From: Emiliania huxleyi CCMP1516
Lineage: Eukaryota > Haptophyta > Isochrysidales > Noelaerhabdaceae
Assembly (NCBI RefSeq): GCF_000372725.1
Contig: NW_005200881.1
Coordinates: 478,112-542,111, forward strand
Reading direction: 5' to 3'
DNA length: 64,000 nt
Part shown: one piece after another, positions 51,838 through 62,046 of the stretch
Layout of the letters: every line of letters starts with the position of its first letter
Position numbering within the stretch: the stretch's first letter is position 1
Notes under the pieces: model-generated
Database searches by the model: none
What the model saw: the letters and a program-made list of their open reading frames with translations, nothing else
What the model was told of the DNA's origin: nothing
Translations under genes and position numbers: made by a program

Positions 51838-52644
51838 CTGAGGGAGGGTGTAGAGGATGTAGAGTAGAGCGCTGTAGAGCTGTAGAGCTGGAGAGCGCTG
51901 TAGAGCTGTAGAGCTCTACATCCGGCGCGTGACGATGTGAGTCCGATGTAGAGCGATGTGGAGGCGCTCTACAACGTGAAATCTCTACAACAAACTCTAC
52001 ATCATAAGCGGCGAACGAGGCACGGTCGCTCTCCGACATGAGGGGCGTTGCACTTGCCAGTGCTGCCCTGGCCTTCTGTCTGCCCGCCCAATGGGTGGCA
52101 GGTGCCTCTGCTGCTGTGGCATGCCTCACGGCTGCGACTGGCCGGCGCCTCGGCGCGTCAGCTCGGCTCGGCGTAGCGATAGTGGCCAGCGCAACTCGCC
52201 TGGACTCAACGCTCAGCCAGGAGCTCCCGCACGCGCTGGCGCGAGTCATGGCGCATGCAACGCTCAACAATGATCGCCTCGCCTCGCGCAAATGCGACCG
52301 TCCTCGCAGCCGACAGTCCACCGCCTGCTAAAGAAGCACAGCGACGAATGCGGCACCGGCGACGCATGGCAGGCTGGTCATGACGCAGTTATAGGGTGCT
52401 GTGTGCCGTCAGAGTGACTATCTGTGTGTCAGTGATAGTCAGGGCTGTCCATCAGAGCTCCAGTAAACTCGGAGACACCCCATTAGCGCGGCTCGGTTTG
52501 GCTGTAGAGCCTCTACAACCAACTCTACAGCAAAATCGCGCTCTACATCGCTCTACATCGGACTCACACATCGTCCCGCGCCGGATGTAGAGCTCTACAG
52601 CTCTACAGCGCTCTACACTCTACATCCTCTACACCCTCCCTCAG
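51838..52644. mobile_element. 807-bp nonautonomous DNA transposon with ~150-bp inverted ends and 8-bp target duplication
   Basis: Left end CTGAGGGAGGGTGTAGAGGA and right end TCCTCTACACCCTCCCTCAG are exact inverse complements. The inverted repeats run about 150 bp and contain many TGTAGAG/CTCTACA units. CGCTCTCC flanks both sides (51830-51837, 52645-52652). An 8-bp duplication suggests a hAT- or P-type transposase acting in trans. A 97-codon internal ORF at 52038 looks incidental. Confidence 0.85.
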
Positions 52645-52987
52645 CGCTCTCCAACCACTCACACGCGACATTGAGTCGAAGGGAGAAGGGTGGACAAGAA
52701 ATGCTTGCGCCCGTCCGCCCTCGATGTCCGCGAGGCGCGAGCGTGTGCGCTGTGCGGTGTGGCCGCCCCGCGTGTGTGCGTGTGAGCGCCGTCTCGTGCG
52801 CCCTGGCTCTCGCGCCAGCGTTGAGAAGCTATTCACGTGCTCGCGACGGGCGCTTGTCTGGAAAAAGAATACGCGGTTGTCGGTGTGAACGGCTTTCTAG
52901 GAAGCGTGAGGCACACAGAGTCCCCCCTCAGACGGACCGAGACACCTCCGCAGGAGGCCCCGCCGCTGATATCTGCGGCACTGCGTG

Positions 52988-54373
52988 ATGGCCAACTTCA
53001 ACTGCGTCACCGGAGCGCCCGCTCTTGGCCAGCCGTTCTGCCCGTGCCTGTGCTGCCCGTGCTGCCTGGGCGACTCATTCCTCAGCGCCTCGAGCGGCAT
53101 CACCGTGACTCACGTGCGCCGTAGTCTTCCCGTAGAGCGGCAGGCCACGCCTCCTTCACACTGCGGCACGCTGGCGCTCACACCGTCTCTCACGTCGCGG
53201 AAGCCGTCGTGCTCCGCCACGCGCCTCCTGCCCTCACTGTGCCCTTCCCCTCGCCATGCTACAAGTACGACGCCGTCGTCGGCAAGCTGGCACCCGTGGC
53301 GATCCCGCTTCTCGTCTCGCTCGGCCCGTGCTTCCAGCCGTGCTACAAGCTCAGCGACGCCACCGGCGTTTGCTGCGTGGCCACCGACCCAAAGCGCCCG
53401 TCGGCTTCCTCCAAGCCGGTCGTCATCTTCGCCAAGCGCACCGTCGCGGACCTCTCCACCTATACCGCCGCCTTTACAAAGTACGGCACCGCCGCGATGG
53501 AGGGCCCTGGCGTCCGCGCCTGCTTCTCCTTCGTCGACCGCGACACGGACAACACCGTCGTGCAGTTCACCTGGGCCGACTCCGCGTCCGACCTCCCTGC
53601 GGTGCCGGCCGACCTGGCCGCCTGCTACGCGGGCGGGCCGGAGAGCGACTTTTGCGTCGTCTGGGGCGGCTGGGACGCGGCCGTCAAGGAGGCGCTCGAG
53701 GCCGACCCCAAGTGCAAGTACGAGTTTGGCACCGAGACGCGCGGCTTCCTCAAGTCGCCCGGCGCCGAGACGGCCGCGGGCTTTGCAACAGGCAGCCCGC
53801 CGATGATCTGGATCTCGAAGCGCAAGATCAAGCCGGGCATGCTCCCCTTCGGCGGCACGCACTTCCAGTACGGTACCGACATGATGTACCCCGCGGCGCC
53901 GGCCGCACTCGGGATCGCCGAGATCACGGCCGACGGACCCGACGCCACGTGGAGCCTCCGCGTCTTCAACGACTACAACATGGGCTTCAAGGCCCACTTC
54001 CCGGTGCCCTCGTGCATCCTCTGCCGGATGGCCTTCAACGTCATCCCGACGTGGGAGCCGGGCAAGTTTGCCGTCGGCTACAACTTCTCGTCGAAGGCGA
54101 TGAGACCCCCCCCCCCCCCCTCCCCCCCCCCGCACCACCACACGCACCCAACACCTGCAGCTCACGGCACCCCAAGATCTCTCACGCTGGAGCAGCGCCA
54201 CATAACCGCTCTGGCCCGCCCTGCTTCAGGAGTACATCGAGGCTGCCGTCGCCTCCAATCCGGGGAACGCGTCGTACACGCCGTACTTCTACGCCGCCGG
54301 GCTGATTGGTCCGGAGCCCGACTTCGGCAAGGGGATGACCCTTACCGCCCCCAAGCCAATGGACATGCACTAG
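52988..54373 (+). CDS. Double ABM-like (dimeric alpha/beta barrel) protein, 363 aa, 3 exons
   Basis: Exons 52988-53104, 53266-54096 and 54230-54373. Intron 2 is GC-AG; intron 1 (53105-53265) is GT-AG but its donor is less certain. The N-terminus is Cys-rich (PFCPCLCCPCCLGDSFL). The body has two barrel-like halves: SKPVVIFAKRTVADLSTYTA, GPGVRACFSFVDRDTDN, VQFTWADSASDL; then PPMIWISKRKIKPGM. The pattern of strand, helix, PGVxAxxxxxD and TWAD is that of antibiotic-biosynthesis-monooxygenase/stress-response barrels. The C-terminal exon (EYIEAAVASNPGNASY to PMDMH) has no known match. Possible small-molecule or stress enzyme. The family call is tentative. Confidence 0.6.
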
Positions 54374-54863
54374 CGGTGCGACGAAATCCACCCGAAGCCG
54401 CAGCTCGTAGCACGAATGTGTATATCCTGTCCACCGTTGTCTGGAGGCTGCCCTTGAGGCTCGCTCACACAGCAGGTGGCAGCAGGGACACGAGGGAGAG
54501 TGTTCACGCTTGGTCTGCCCCGCTCGCGTGGGCCGTGGGGCGCGTGGGCTAGCCGTGGCACCTGTGTCTGCATTTCGTTTTCGAGAGAGACGTGTATACG
54601 TGGGAACGGCCAGCCAACACCACATGTAGGCGCTTCGTATATATACACACATACTGGAAAGAAATTTGCATTTTGCTCGCGCTCTCCGCTGGCACTCTGA
54701 GATTGAGTGTCTGTCGAGTGTCGTCGCGCGCACTGCGCACGTGGCACGTCGACGACGAGACGTCCACACCCTTCTGTCGTACGTGTACGGTACGTAGCTG
54801 TGAGGTCTAGCACGCTCACTTTCTCAGTCACGCCTTAGCTTCTGGCTGTGCGCTTGGGCGCCC

Positions 54864-55561
54864 TCACGCATCCTTGCTCTTGGCGACGCGCCCGTTGCCT
54901 CGCGAGAGGAGGAAGGCGGCCACATACAAGACGGCCTGGCAACCGACGAGGAGGAGGAAGGGCTTGAGCTTGGCACCGGACACCGGGTCGTACTCGTCTG
55001 CCGCTGCGGGCAGGAAGGGCAACAGTCCTGCGTTCTGCGAGTTGACCACCTGGAGATGCCACATTCTCTCAGCCGGGAACCCGTGGCGTGTGAGAGCGGT
55101 GAAATCCGGCCCTGTTGTGAATCAGTTGTGAATGTGGTTTTGTGAGAAGCCACCTGAACAATGCAGGCCCACACCGAGTGCATGAAGTGGATTACCGCCA
55201 CCTATTGTGCAGATATTGCCGCGTTTGATATCAACCGCAAATCTCCCTTCCGAAGCTTGCCTGCCTCATCCGTGCCCTTTGAGAGGAAGAGCAGGGCGTA
55301 CACCGAGCCCGCGCCCATCCCGATGAACTGGCAGCACTCGCCGCGCATCGCCGCGAAGGCGAGCGCGAGCATGTCCTTTTCCGCCTGGCCGCCAGTCCGC
55401 TGCACAGACGTTGTAATCGCGTGGCACTCTTCCGCAGATACGCCGACAAAGCCAAATGCGTTGCACGAGTCGAGCAGGCCACCGGCGGACTGGACGAGGC
55501 CGAGGTGAACCACGGCAGAGACGACGAAGGCCAGGGTAGATATCGAACGCGCGAGGCTCAT
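54864..55561 (-). CDS. Four-helix small membrane protein (176 aa, 3 exons)
   Basis: Exons 55561-55265, 55201-55154 and 55049-54864. Intron 1 is GC-AG (63 nt) and intron 2 GT-AG. The sequence starts MSLARSISTLAFVVSAVVHL. Membrane segments lie at about residues 5-25, 70-95 (CCQFIGMGAGSVYALLFL), 100-115 (VAVIHFMHSVWACIVQ) and 140-160 (FLLLVGCQAVLYVAAFLLS), with a basic tail RVAKSKDA. The loop after TM1 has conserved-looking cysteines. No family is recognised; the layout is similar to small unknown membrane proteins of algae. Confidence 0.65.
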
Positions 55562-55973
55562 CACGCTGTCGTGTGACAATATGCTGTCAGAGCTGTCAGA
55601 GCTCCGCCGGACCGGAGCTGAAACGCCACATATCCGTACCTGGCTTTGAAGAAAAACACAACTCTGGTCGGTCTCTACCAATTGAACACTTTCCCTCTCA
55701 CAGCCGGCCCAGACAGAGCTCACGACCGACCGCCCCGCCCGATCTATGCCACTGACCTATAAACTGACCGCCGCCCGCCACGCACGGGCGGGAATCGCCC
55801 CAGACTGGTTCGAACTCATGACTCCCATGACGCATGAATGCGGAAACGATGGCTGATTCGGGCGGCGAAGTAAGCATCTCGGCAGGCTCGCCGCGCGCAG
55901 TCCACGTGATCAAGGGCAAGGAAGCTCAAAACTCGCACGTCCACAACTCGCACTCTCAGTCGAACCCTCAACA

Positions 55974-57149
55974 ATGACGGACCACCACTTCATGTCGACG
56001 CGCGTGCCCACCAAGCCGGTCAGCAACGCGGTGCACGCCGGCTACGACGGCGCCGCGAAGCGCGAGGACGGCATCCCGCTCTACGGCATGGACAAAGAGC
56101 TCGCCGACAAGGCGGCGGCCAAGTTTGACCCGAAGATGGAGCGCGAGGCGCGGGAGTGGATCGAGGCGGTGACGGGCGAGGCGCTCGAGGGCACGCTCCA
56201 GGAGGCGCTCAAGTCGGGCGTCGTCCTCTGCGCCCTCGTCAACGCGCTCAAGCCCGGCGTCTGCAAGAAGCCGTCGACAATGAAGATGGCGTTCCAGCAG
56301 ATGGAGAACATCGCCAAGTACCTCGAGGCGTGCAGCGCGCTGGGCGTCCCGAAGCACGACCTCTTCCAGACCGTCTCGCTCTACGAGAACCAGGACATGA
56401 TGGCCGTCATCACAAACATCCACTCGCTCGGCCGCGTCAGCGGCAAGGTGCCCGGCTACGGCGGCCCGACCCTCGGGGCGAAGCTTGCGGACAAGTCGGT
56501 GCGGCACTTTGACGAGGAGACGCTGCGCAAGGGCCGGGCGGAGCAGACCTTCCTCGGCAAGGGATCGCACGGCAACGCCTCGCAGGCCGGCACCGTCGAC
56601 ACCAGCCGCAACATCGGCAAGATGGACAAGGTCCGCGGCATCGACGGCCTGGGGACCGACGCCAGCGTGACGGCGGTGGGGATGGGCTCGCACGGGCACG
56701 CGTCGCAGGCGGGCACCGTCGACACCAGCCGCAACATCGGCAAGGTGGACCACGTGAAGGGCATCGACGGCCTGGGAACCGACGCCAGCGTGACGGCGGT
56801 GGGGATGGGCTCGCACGGCCACGCCTCGCAGGCGGGCACCTTCGACACGTCGAAGAACATCAGCAAGGTCGACCACGTGAAGGGCATCGACGGGCTCGGC
56901 GGCGACGGCACCACGACCGCGGTCGGCATGGGCTCGCACGGGCACGCCTCGCAGGCGGGCACGTTTGACACGTCGAAGAACATCGACCGGACGACCAACA
57001 TCAAGGGCATCGACGGGCTCGGCACGGACGGCATCTCGCAGATCAACCTGGGCTCGCACGGCCACGCGACGCAGGAGGGGATGGGCAAAATGCACGGCAC
57101 GCGCGAGATTGTGCACCAGACCGTTGGCGGCGCGGCGGCAGCGGCGTGA
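55974..57149 (+). CDS. Calponin-homology protein with five calponin-like repeats (391 aa)
   Basis: Intronless, ATG 55974. Residues about 50-160 are a single CH domain of calponin/transgelin type (EREAREWIEAVTGEAL, LQEALKSGVVLCALVNALKP, FQQMENIAKYLEACSALGVP, DLFQTVSLYENQDMMAVI). The rest has five 39-41-residue repeats, each GSHGHASQAG(T)xDTSxNI and KGIDGLGTDxS. They are analogous to, but unlike in sequence, the CLIK repeats of calponin. It probably binds actin in cytoskeleton or flagellar root. Near-identical repeats at DNA level suggest recent unit gain. Confidence 0.85.
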   Translation: MTDHHFMSTRVPTKPVSNAVHAGYDGAAKREDGIPLYGMDKELADKAAAKFDPKMEREAREWIEAVTGEALEGTLQEALKSGVVLCALVNALKPGVCKKPSTMKMAFQQMENIAKYLEACSALGVPKHDLFQTVSLYENQDMMAVITNIHSLGRVSGKVPGYGGPTLGAKLADKSVRHFDEETLRKGRAEQTFLGKGSHGNASQAGTVDTSRNIGKMDKVRGIDGLGTDASVTAVGMGSHGHASQAGTVDTSRNIGKVDHVKGIDGLGTDASVTAVGMGSHGHASQAGTFDTSKNISKVDHVKGIDGLGGDGTTTAVGMGSHGHASQAGTFDTSKNIDRTTNIKGIDGLGTDGISQINLGSHGHATQEGMGKMHGTREIVHQTVGGAAAAA

Positions 57150-57478
57150 GGAGCGGCGCAGTTGAGAGAGGCTGCCGCTCGGTTGTTGATATTTATTGGA
57201 TATTGCGGTACCGCATGGACGGCCGGTTGAGTTCTAGAGTTCAGAGCTGCTGATACCCGTGTTGGAGTGTCTATTTATCCTCCGTTGAGAGACAGTACGA
57301 ATATTTCGCTATCAAAGCCGATATCGGAACATATGACCGACGAGACACCTCCCTATCTTGTGGACTTCCTCTGTGGCCCGCGTGCGGTGCACGCGACAAT
57401 TGTGCCTGTGGTACTCCTGTTCTGATCGAGCACCGTACCAGCCACCCACAGCCACCCTACAGTCAACCACTACCGTGG

Positions 57479-58207
57479 TCACCTTCCCCGAATCGCCTCG
57501 CGTAGCCCCTCGCGCAATCCCTCGGCGATCGCCTCGCCTATCGCCTGAAGCACGACGTTGACGACCCACGCGACAAGTGCACAGCAGACGAGCCAGACTG
57601 CCCCGCACACAAGAATGGTGGTGGCCACGCCCTTGAGGGCAAACGTGCCTCCGCACCACCAGGTGATCCCAATCGCGCAGACGAGCCGCGGTACCGGTCC
57701 TTCGGGCATCGCAACACGAAGGCTATTTCGGGACGTCACGGGTGCGGCCTCCCGCCAGTCAAACTGCTGGCCGCAGCGACAGCGCATTTGGTTGCAGCCT
57801 CCCACCTTCTCAATGGGGCCGTGACAGCCGGGGCAGCGCCGGACGTGCAGGTGCAAGGGCACGATCAGCTCAGACGAGCAGGGTGCACCACGACCGGAGT
57901 CTGGACTTCCGCGACTGCCAAACTCGGACAGCCTGCGAAGGTCGGCTGGTAGCTCGGCGCTGCAGATGGGGCACGCACCACTCTCCCTTGCCCATCTTTG
58001 AATGCATGCCGCGTGATAGCGGTGGCCGCAGCTCATGCGGGACCAGCGGCCGACACCGTCACCTTCGTCCGTCTCCAGGCAGATCGCGCAGCACTCGTTG
58101 ACGCTCATGCCGGTGGATGCGCGTTCGTCCGTGTGCTGGCAGCGCTTGCGCGAGGGCGCCATGCAGCGAGCGAGCGCAGTTGCGACCCTGCTGGCGAGGC
58201 CGGACAT
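57479..58207 (-). CDS. RING-H2/IBR-like membrane E3 ligase (242 aa)
   Basis: Intronless, ATG 58207. A RING-H2 finger lies at about residues 39-83 (CCAICLETDEG, MSCGHRYHAACIQRW, CPICSAELP). A second Cys-rich unit, RRCPGCHGPIEKVGGCNQMR then CRCGQQFDW, resembles the Rcat half of RBR ligases with a candidate catalytic Cys. The C-terminus has hydrophobic stretches (VCAIGITWWCGGTF, ILVCGAVWLVCCALVAWVV), so it is probably membrane-anchored. A standard IBR between the two units is missing, so this is a shortened RBR-like design. Confidence 0.78.
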   Translation of the reverse strand: MSGLASRVATALARCMAPSRKRCQHTDERASTGMSVNECCAICLETDEGDGVGRWSRMSCGHRYHAACIQRWARESGACPICSAELPADLRRLSEFGSRGSPDSGRGAPCSSELIVPLHLHVRRCPGCHGPIEKVGGCNQMRCRCGQQFDWREAAPVTSRNSLRVAMPEGPVPRLVCAIGITWWCGGTFALKGVATTILVCGAVWLVCCALVAWVVNVVLQAIGEAIAEGLREGLREAIRGR

Positions 58208-59543
58208 GGCACTGGGACGTGTCCCGACCGAACCCCGACCGGCACAAGTTTTTCTTTTTTCTTTAATTTCTCGAATTATCGGCCTTTAACTCTGCAGACG
58301 GGCCCCTCCACCCTTCTAATCATCTAGTCCCCACATCCGCAATCGTGGCTTCGCTTAAATATTTTGTTTTTTCCGCAGAAAGAAAGAAAGAAAACAGACA
58401 ACCCTAGGGAGGGTTGGGAGGACGGCACGCCGCCACCACACAGGGATTTTAAGGAGAGGTGTGTGGTGCGCTAGCCGTCGCCCACCCTTGGGCGTCTGCC
58501 TCTTCCTATCTCTCTTCGCAGTCCCTCGCCGATTCTCGCTGCAACCTTCATGCCACCTCGCGGTCTTCCCACTCTCGTCGTTCTCTCTCTTGTCGCTTCT
58601 TCCTCTGTCGCTTCGCTCCCCTCTGCCTCGTTCTGCGACGACGCCGCTGCCTGCCGATCCCTTGCTCTCGCCTCTCGGCGTAACTCTGCCCTCCTCGCGG
58701 CATATCCTGGCCCCTCGAGTTTATCGAGCTCTCCTCGCGCAAGGATGACTCTTCTGACGCCCACTGCGATCATTTGCCGCCAAGTCATATCGTTGCTCAG
58801 GTCCACTCTCTCTTCGGACACTTGTACCTCCACGGCTGATGCTGGCGCTGGGGTCCCCTTCGCGGGTGCATCGTTACAGCTGACGACGGGATTACCACTG
58901 GTGTTTCGTCTTCCCCGGCTTCCTCCCGTTCGGCTCTACGTTCAGCACGTTCAGCGTGGCTCACCCTCCATGCCGTGAACAGGCGCTTTATCCACCCTAT
59001 ATTCTTCTATCTCGTTCCTCTGCCCTTGGCCTTGCCTTGGTCTTGTCGTTGTTTCGCATCCATGTCAGTATGGCGATCGAGGCTGCCTTCCCCACTACCT
59101 GTAGTTCTCTCGTCACCTCTCCTGCGAGCTCCCCTCTCTTTCTTTCGGGTATGGAGTCCGTGATGCGGGCAGCGTGCAGGCAATCACGGGCGCTAATTTG
59201 TCGTACTCCTCTTCGGCGAGCGCCCCAAATCTAGACCCTTTCGCCTTTAAGGAGGCTGCCCTCGCTCGTCTCAGGAATGTGGCGGTGTCTTTTGAGTCCG
59301 GCGCCTCCCGTTCGACTCTTGCTGTCGCCGGGTAGGATCTTGCTTCGCTTCGCGCCGACACAGACCGCGCGGGCGTCTCCCACAGGCGGCGCGTCATGAA
59401 GAGCTCCGCCGCCTTGGCCGTGATGAAGAGCGCGTCGGCGGAGTGGCGCGCCCCGCTCCCGTCCTCGGCGAGATTGATGATACGGCGCATCGCTGCGTTG
59501 GGAAACGCGCTCCTTGCCTCGCGCGCCTCTTTTGTGGCTTTCC

Positions 59544-60300
59544 CTAGCCGCCTTGCACGCTCTGCATCCCCAGAACGCACTTCTCGTGGCGGGGCCCCTC
59601 ATTCCCCGTTTCGTTCCCCCCCCTAGAATACGCCTGTGGTGCGCCCCGTGTGGCACCCCGACCTGTTGTCTCACCCTGGCTCCCAAGATCGTTTTGGTCG
59701 TCACAATCATTGTGACCCCCGACGTCGTCAAATGTCGCTCGCCTGTCCTTCCCCCCGTTCTCATCTGGCAATCTCATCTTATTGTCCCATGGGTGTTTGA
59801 GGCTGGCTACAGCCACTTCGCTCCACAGCCGTCCCGCCACCCCTGCCGTGTGCGATCCCGGCCTCACCGTCTTTCGAAATTGTCCGCACACCCACTCGTG
59901 CGCGCTCTGACACATGTGCCCGTACGTCCGTCGGTCCACTATCTCCCTCTTCTCTGTGTCCTCTGCCGCCTCCCTTCGCGTCGTGTACATGCATGGCCTA
60001 GTTCGCACCGCGTCCCGCACCACTTTTGAGGCGTCCTCCGTATCGTTGTTTCCGAGGTATGCTGTCGCTACTGCGTCGGCGTATGCGTTGCAGGCTATTC
60101 CCACGTGCGAAGGCACCCACACAAAGACCACCGCCTCTAGCTTCGATCTATAGTAAGCAATCGCCTCTAGGAGACCGCCTCTCTCCCAGTCCCTCAGGCC
60201 CTCTGGCATCCCTTTGCGGTGCGCATTCTCAATCTGCTGCAGCGCGGGTTTGCAGTCGCATAGTACTAGGCACCGTCGCGTCTGCGTCGCTCGCGCTCGC
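59544..60300 (-). pseudogene. Element ORF: RNase H second half and tail
   Basis: Continues the RNase H fold in the next frame: RCLVLCDCKPALQQIENAHR (second Asp) and VVFVWVPSHVGIACNAYADA (the conserved WVPSHxGIxxNxxAD motif). The downstream Cys/His-rich region appears in mixed frames and extends into 59580-59113 (AFPNAAMRRIINLAEDGSGA). Confidence 0.6.
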
Positions 60301-61752
60301 CATTTTGCGTAGGTATGCGAGTATCGCGTACATCTCCGCGTCTATCGGCTCCCACGTGCTCGGCAGCTTTCCTCCCCACATTCCCGCCCCAAACGCTGTC
60401 CGTATCTCCCCTTCTTCACAGGGTCCGATTCCGTTGGGATCCTTTACCTGTGCGTCTCCCGGGGCGCGCCTCCCAAATCGCGTCGGTCCTTCGAACACGC
60501 CGTACGCCACCCTAGGGTTCGGTACGTACTTTCTATCCTCAGCCAGTTTGTCTTCATGGTCCTTTCCTCCGTCCGTCGCCGCAAAGTGTGTGAACTGGTG
60601 TGAAACGTGCAGCGCGAGGCATGTCTGCGCTACTTTCACGTTCAGGGCTCGTCCCTTCCCCGATCGGAGCGGCTCGCTGTCCTTTCCCATCTTGATTTGC
60701 GCTCCCTTGCCGTCTCTCAGCTCTCCCCCCGTCTCAAACTCGTCGTATCAGAGCAAGAAGCGCGTTAGGGGGTCCTCCTGTAGCTCCCCTACTCTGATCG
60801 CGCTCGCCCCGTGTCCGTATCCCACGAACAGCTCGTAGCCTTCTTTCTGCCAGTTTATGTGCCTCTGGGGCCCTCCCTCTGGGAACAGCGGCTCATCCGC
60901 CCCGAGGCTCCCCTCCTGTCGCTCCCTCTCCTGCCTCTCCATCATCTTTCTCACCGCGTCCTTCGTGATCTTATTTTGCTCGGGTATCTCCTCCTCCCAT
61001 GTCGCATTCGTGTCGAGGCCCGGGGTCCCCTCCAGTTTTACCACTCGATTGTCCCCGTCCTCTCTCGACCCCAGGTGTGTGCCGCTATCTTGCGCCGGTT
61101 TCTTCCCTCCGAGGTAGAGCGTCCTGGCCCTCCCCTCCACTCGGATGTCCGTCTTGGTTCGCCCTTCTTCGAACGTGTGTTCTGTCATGTTGGGGCCGTG
61201 TGTGCACAACCCGTTTACCTCCCTGCTGTAATCGATGAATCGATCGAGCACATCGCTCCACGACGGTGCATTACCTTTCCCATCGCACGTCTCTAGTGCT
61301 CTGTCCGCTTGCGCTGCCTCCGGCCCCGAACTACCTAGCCTTCTGCGGTGCTCTAGCCACTCTCGGAAGGACGCCGCTTGCCATCTCACGCCTTGCGCAT
61401 GCATCAGCTCCCGCTCCCATGTGTTAGCCAAATCACCGACATACTCTACGCTCGCCATCTTATCATGCCACACCCAACTGTCGCTCTGCTCGCCTTCCCA
61501 TTCGCAGAGGTACTCCCATCCGTGTCCGTCCTCCTCTCTGCCCCCCCCGTAGCAGGTCGGCGCCTTCCTTGCTGCCTTCACCTTCAGCACCCTGTCGGGC
61601 GCCCTCCATCCCGTCTCCTGACCGTGTGCGCGCCCTTCTATAACCGCCCACTTCCAGTATTGTCGCAGCTGTGCCCACTCTGGTCGCTCCATCCAGCTGC
61701 TCCGCCAGCCTCGTGTATTCGCTGTGTTCCGTCGTGTTGTCTCTGAGGCCAT
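60229..61752 (-). pseudogene. Element ORF: chromo-like domain and start of RNase H, in-frame TGA
   Basis: From ATG 61752 the frame has a short chromodomain-like block (WEYLCEWEGEQSDSWVWHDK), an acidic middle, and a stop TGA at 60748-60750. The same frame continues with HFAATDGGKDHEDKL and STWEPIDAEMYAILAYLRKM, the first Asp and the Glu of an RNase H fold. A single-base shift near 60290 then moves the frame. The TGA probably arose from an Arg CGA codon and is read as decay, not selenocysteine, because the surrounding element is already broken. Confidence 0.6.
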
Positions 61753-62046
61753 AGACTCGCTTCATTTGCCGCCACGTCAACACTTCCCCGGTGCCCCGTT
61801 CTGGCACTCCGACCATGTCGCTATCCCCTGCTTGGCTAGGTTGCGTGCGAAGTCGCATGCGAGCGAGGCCTTGGTTATTCCAGCCGTGGCGCCTCGTCTC
61901 GAAGAGGAGCGGGCCCAATACTCTCTTTCGGCTCTCTGTCGTTCTCCACGCCTCGGGTCTAAGCCGCCCCTTCTTACTCTCTTCCCACCCGTGTCGCCGC
62001 CCTTGTTTTTTCGCTTTCTCTCGCCATTCGACTTGTTCTCTAACTA

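Larger units (their letters stand above)
58378..62045 (-). mobile_element. Decayed retroelement with chromo-like and RNase H domains, (GAAA)n tail
   Basis: Minus-strand element ending at 58378 with (TTTC)n in its own sense. Its last 490 bp recur at 50317-50841 and shorter pieces at 23367 and 29802, the pattern of 5'-truncated non-LTR copies. Coding pieces, in order: a frame from ATG 61752, an RNase H domain (60720-59980), and a Cys/basic tail to about 59113. No reverse-transcriptase motif (F/YxDD) was found, so the RT was lost, lies outside this copy, or is supplied in trans. An in-frame stop and at least one frameshift show it is dead. Confidence 0.65.

Noticed and set aside
52038..52331. 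Signal-peptide-like ORF inside the 807-bp element
   Set aside because: Hydrophobic start is expected from composition; no conserved motif and it lies within a nonautonomous element.
55780..55860. tRNA-like sequence (GGTTCGAACTC motif)
   Set aside because: Only a T-loop-like match; no acceptor stem or seven-base anticodon loop can be formed.
60748..60750. Second selenocysteine UGA in the retroelement ORF
   Set aside because: The element has another frameshift, no SECIS was seen downstream, and CGA-to-TGA decay explains it.
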